DNA of 35,849 nt from positions 1 through 35,849 of the forward strand of contig NZ_FMZD01000024.1 in the NCBI RefSeq assembly GCF_900101525.1. Direction: 5' to 3'. The DNA is from Marinilactibacillus psychrotolerans. Lineage in GTDB: Bacteria; Bacillota; Bacilli; Lactobacillales; Carnobacteriaceae_A. Below, one piece after another: positions 33,917-35,849 of this stretch (within the stretch, counting starts at the first letter, position 1; every line of letters begins with the position of its first letter). The notes under the pieces were generated by a model. It was not told where the DNA came from. It ran no database searches and saw only the letters and a list, made by a program, of their open reading frames with translations. Both the position numbers and the translations under genes were made by a program.

Positions 33917-35436
33917 TGAATACTCTAATAGAAACTTTCCAGCAGCGTAACGGTGCTTTTTGGACTGCACTAATCGAACATATGCAGCTCTCGTTTATTT
34001 CTTTATTAATTGCGGTATTAATCGCTGTTCCTCTAGGAATCTTACTAATTGAACATAGAAAAATAGCAGAACCAATCATCCAGATCACAGCTATCTTTCA
34101 GACAATTCCATCCTTGGCATTACTCGGTTTACTAATTCCCTTAATTGGGATCGGAACCGTCCCGGCTGTTATAGCTTTGGTTGTCTATGCTTTATTACCC
34201 ATTCTACGAAACACGTATACAGGACTAATAGAAATCGATCCTGCCCTGGGCGAGGCAGCAGATGCAATGGGGATGAGCCGATTTAAAAAGCTTCGTAAAG
34301 TACAGATTCCAATTGCTCTACCAGTTATTATGGCGGGAATTAGGACAGGTATGGTCCTGATCATTGGTACGGCTACGGTAGCTGCCTTAATTGGCGCTGG
34401 CGGATTGGGGAGTCTAATCCTTTTAGGAATAGATCGTGGAAATAATGCCTTAATTATTTTAGGAGCTGTTCCTGCAGCCTTATTAGCAGTGTTTTTCGAC
34501 TGGTTACTCAGTTATCTTCAAAAGACTTCTTTCAAAAAGACAATCATACTATTGAGTTCTGCTCTTTTCATTTTTTCAGGTATTGTATTCATTCCTATGC
34601 TGCTTAACGAGGAAGATGACATTGTTATTGCAGGAAAATTAGGACCTGAGCCTGAAATACTGATGAACATGTATAAATTATTGATAGAAGATCAATCTGA
34701 TTTGAATGTTGGAGTAGAACCTAATTTTGGTAAAACTACTTTTGTATTTAATGCTTTGCAATCAGATGAGATCGATATCTATCCTGAATTTACTGGGACT
34801 GTCTTAGCTACATTTCTTAATGAAATTCCAGAACCTGGCGCTACAGAAGAAGATGTGTATAAAAAAGCAAAGACTGGACTTGATGAAGAATATGATATGC
34901 GCTATTTAGAACCAATGGAATATAATAACACTTATGCTTTAGCTGTTCCAAGTGAATTTGCTGAAGAAAATAATCTAGAAACTATCTCGGACTTAGCTCC
35001 AATAGCAGATAAAGTAAATGCTGGATTTACGATAGAATTCAACGACCGCGAAGATGGATATCAAGGAATTCAAGATCTCTACGGTATAACATTGGGTAAT
35101 GTACAAACAATGGAGCCGCAATTACGCTATACTGCTATCGAACGTGGTGACATCAACCTTATTGATGCGTATAGTACTGATAGTGAGCTCGAACAATTTG
35201 ATCTAACCGTACTTGAAGATGATCTGGATCTGTTCCCACCTTATCAAGGGGCTCCACTAATGAAAAATAGCTTGTTAGAGCAATACCCAGAAGTTGAAGA
35301 GATTCTCTCCGTTTTGAGTGGTCAAATCACTGATGATCAGATGCGTGCTATGAACTATCAAGTAAATGTTGAAGACCGCACAGCTGAAGATGTAGCTAAA
35401 GAATTCTTAACAGAACAAGAATTGTTAGATAATTAA
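33916..35436 (+). CDS. egtU: ABC transporter permease fused to substrate-binding domain, EgtU/OpuCB-CC-like
   Basis: A 506-residue fusion. Residues 1-215 are the permease with about five to six helices and the EAA loop LGEAADAMGMSRFKKLRKVQIP. A further helix (about 210-235) leads into an extracellular family of choline/betaine-type binding domain (235-506): GKLGPEPEILMNMYKLLI, EPNFGKTTFVFNAL, IDIYPEFTGT, FNDREDGYQGIQDLYGI, DAYSTDSEL and FPPYQGAPLMK. These match, as I recall them, the streptococcal EgtU receptor for ergothioneine (a fusion of similar length); carnitine/choline OpuF-type and Listeria BilE proteins share the architecture, so the ligand is not settled. It overlaps the ATPase gene by one base and ends the operon. 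Confidence 0.82.
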   Translation: MNTLIETFQQRNGAFWTALIEHMQLSFISLLIAVLIAVPLGILLIEHRKIAEPIIQITAIFQTIPSLALLGLLIPLIGIGTVPAVIALVVYALLPILRNTYTGLIEIDPALGEAADAMGMSRFKKLRKVQIPIALPVIMAGIRTGMVLIIGTATVAALIGAGGLGSLILLGIDRGNNALIILGAVPAALLAVFFDWLLSYLQKTSFKKTIILLSSALFIFSGIVFIPMLLNEEDDIVIAGKLGPEPEILMNMYKLLIEDQSDLNVGVEPNFGKTTFVFNALQSDEIDIYPEFTGTVLATFLNEIPEPGATEEDVYKKAKTGLDEEYDMRYLEPMEYNNTYALAVPSEFAEENNLETISDLAPIADKVNAGFTIEFNDREDGYQGIQDLYGITLGNVQTMEPQLRYTAIERGDINLIDAYSTDSELEQFDLTVLEDDLDLFPPYQGAPLMKNSLLEQYPEVEEILSVLSGQITDDQMRAMNYQVNVEDRTAEDVAKEFLTEQELLDN

Positions 35437-35454
35437 ATGGTGTTTTTTAACTTT

Positions 35455-35496
35455 GAAAACCTAATACTAGTGAGCGCTCACTAGTATTAGGTTTTC
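35455..35496 (+). terminator. Perfect 42-base palindromic terminator
   Basis: GAAAACCTAATACTAGTGAG-C and its exact reverse complement meet with no spacer, so in RNA the loop would be the central GCGC. The plus strand continues with eight T residues (35497-35503 region), making a strong terminator 18 bases after the transporter stop. Confidence 0.85.
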
Positions 35497-35599
35497 TTTT
35501 TTTGTGCTTTAATCAAAAAACCTTTTAAATATAAGCTTTTCATTTAATTAACTATTTTAAATTCAATAAATTTGCCATGATTTTTAATAACTTGAATTG

Positions 35600-35849
35600 T
35601 AAAATTAAGCTAGACGATTAAAAAGACCATATGTGGTACACTCATTCCAGATTTACAACCACGAAAATTAGGAGAGTGACCACAAATGGCCTACACCCAT
35701 CTTACCATGGAAGACCTTGGATGGATAGAAACTTATCACACGATTGGACTATCTGCTTCAAAAATTGCAAATAAACTTGAACGATCAAAACAACCTGTCT
35801 GTAATGTAGTCAATTATCTTAAACAAGGATATACGATTCAAGATTACTA
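35600..35849 (+). mobile_element. IS30-family insertion sequence, left end (cut by window edge)
   Basis: Only the promoter-side end and the start of the transposase are visible. The boundary is uncertain; I place it near 35600, around TTGAATTGTAAAATTAAGCT, which looks like an IS30-type terminus. The 35497-35600 stretch between the upstream terminator and this end is AT-rich and holds nothing else that I recognise. Confidence 0.6.
35686..35849 (+). CDS. IS30-family transposase, N-terminal part
   Basis: 54 codons are visible before the window ends. The protein begins AYTHLTMEDLGWIETYH after the start Met, followed by GLSASKIANKLERSKQPVCN and VVNYLKQGYTIQDY. This is the typical N-terminal helix-turn-helix (HTH_38) of the enterococcal/lactobacillal branch of IS30 transposases. 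AGGAGA lies about 9 bases before the ATG. The catalytic DDE domain is beyond the window, so whether the element is intact is unknown. Confidence 0.88.
   Translation, partial: MAYTHLTMEDLGWIETYHTIGLSASKIANKLERSKQPVCNVVNYLKQGYTIQDY

Overview
The window is about 36 kb of AT-rich DNA with Gram-positive Shine-Dalgarno sites, several TTG/GTG starts, PTS genes, a T-box leader, lipoprotein signal peptides and ISL3/IS30 transposases. This points to a low-GC Firmicute, most likely of the Lactobacillales (Carnobacteriaceae/Enterococcaceae-like; this is inference). It is an accessory nutrient-uptake region that starts inside one insertion sequence and ends inside another.

Layout. 1-716: end of an ISL3-type element. 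774-8251: sugar-acid and alpha-glucoside block, with gluconate kinase and 6-phosphogluconate dehydrogenase on the minus strand, divergent from two RpiR-type regulators, a maltose/alpha-glucoside PTS EIICB and a GH4 6-phospho-alpha-glucosidase. 8574-9116: a decayed small secreted-protein gene and a small membrane protein. 9281-19029: an amino-acid/peptide import island. It has an Opp/Dpp-type transporter in two divergent units (permeases plus lipoprotein behind a T-box leader, and a fused double ATPase on the other strand), followed by a three-gene polar amino acid ABC transporter resembling cystine importers. 19227-27893: a galacto-oligosaccharide (gan-like) operon with LacI regulator, lipoprotein, two permeases and GH42 beta-galactosidase, plus a GH13 alpha-glucosidase. 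27973-29271: a lone TIGR02679/DUF2399 (JetD-like) gene. 29562-32819: a membrane-anchored subtilase, a small membrane protein and a GNAT acetyltransferase. 32948-35436: an EgtUV/OpuC-like ABC transporter with a permease-receptor fusion. 35686-end: start of an IS30 transposase.

The most unusual item is the lipoprotein at 9281-11101. Its sequence reads as a circular permutation of a family-5 peptide-binding protein: the segment that is normally C-terminal comes first, followed by the normally N-terminal and middle parts. Its two partner permeases each carry long N-terminal membrane extensions, and the operon sits behind a T-box leader. That leader's specifier (TGC) and acceptor-pairing base (UGGA, which pairs with a U73 tRNA) both point to tRNA-Cys. 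With the adjacent cystine-type importer, this looks like a sulfur-amino-acid or cysteine-peptide uptake locus.

Regulation visible in the sequence includes candidate RpiR dyads (GAAAn..TTTC) in the gnt and glv control regions, cre-like sites before the PTS and gan operons, hairpins directly after two binding-protein genes, and strong bidirectional terminators between most units.
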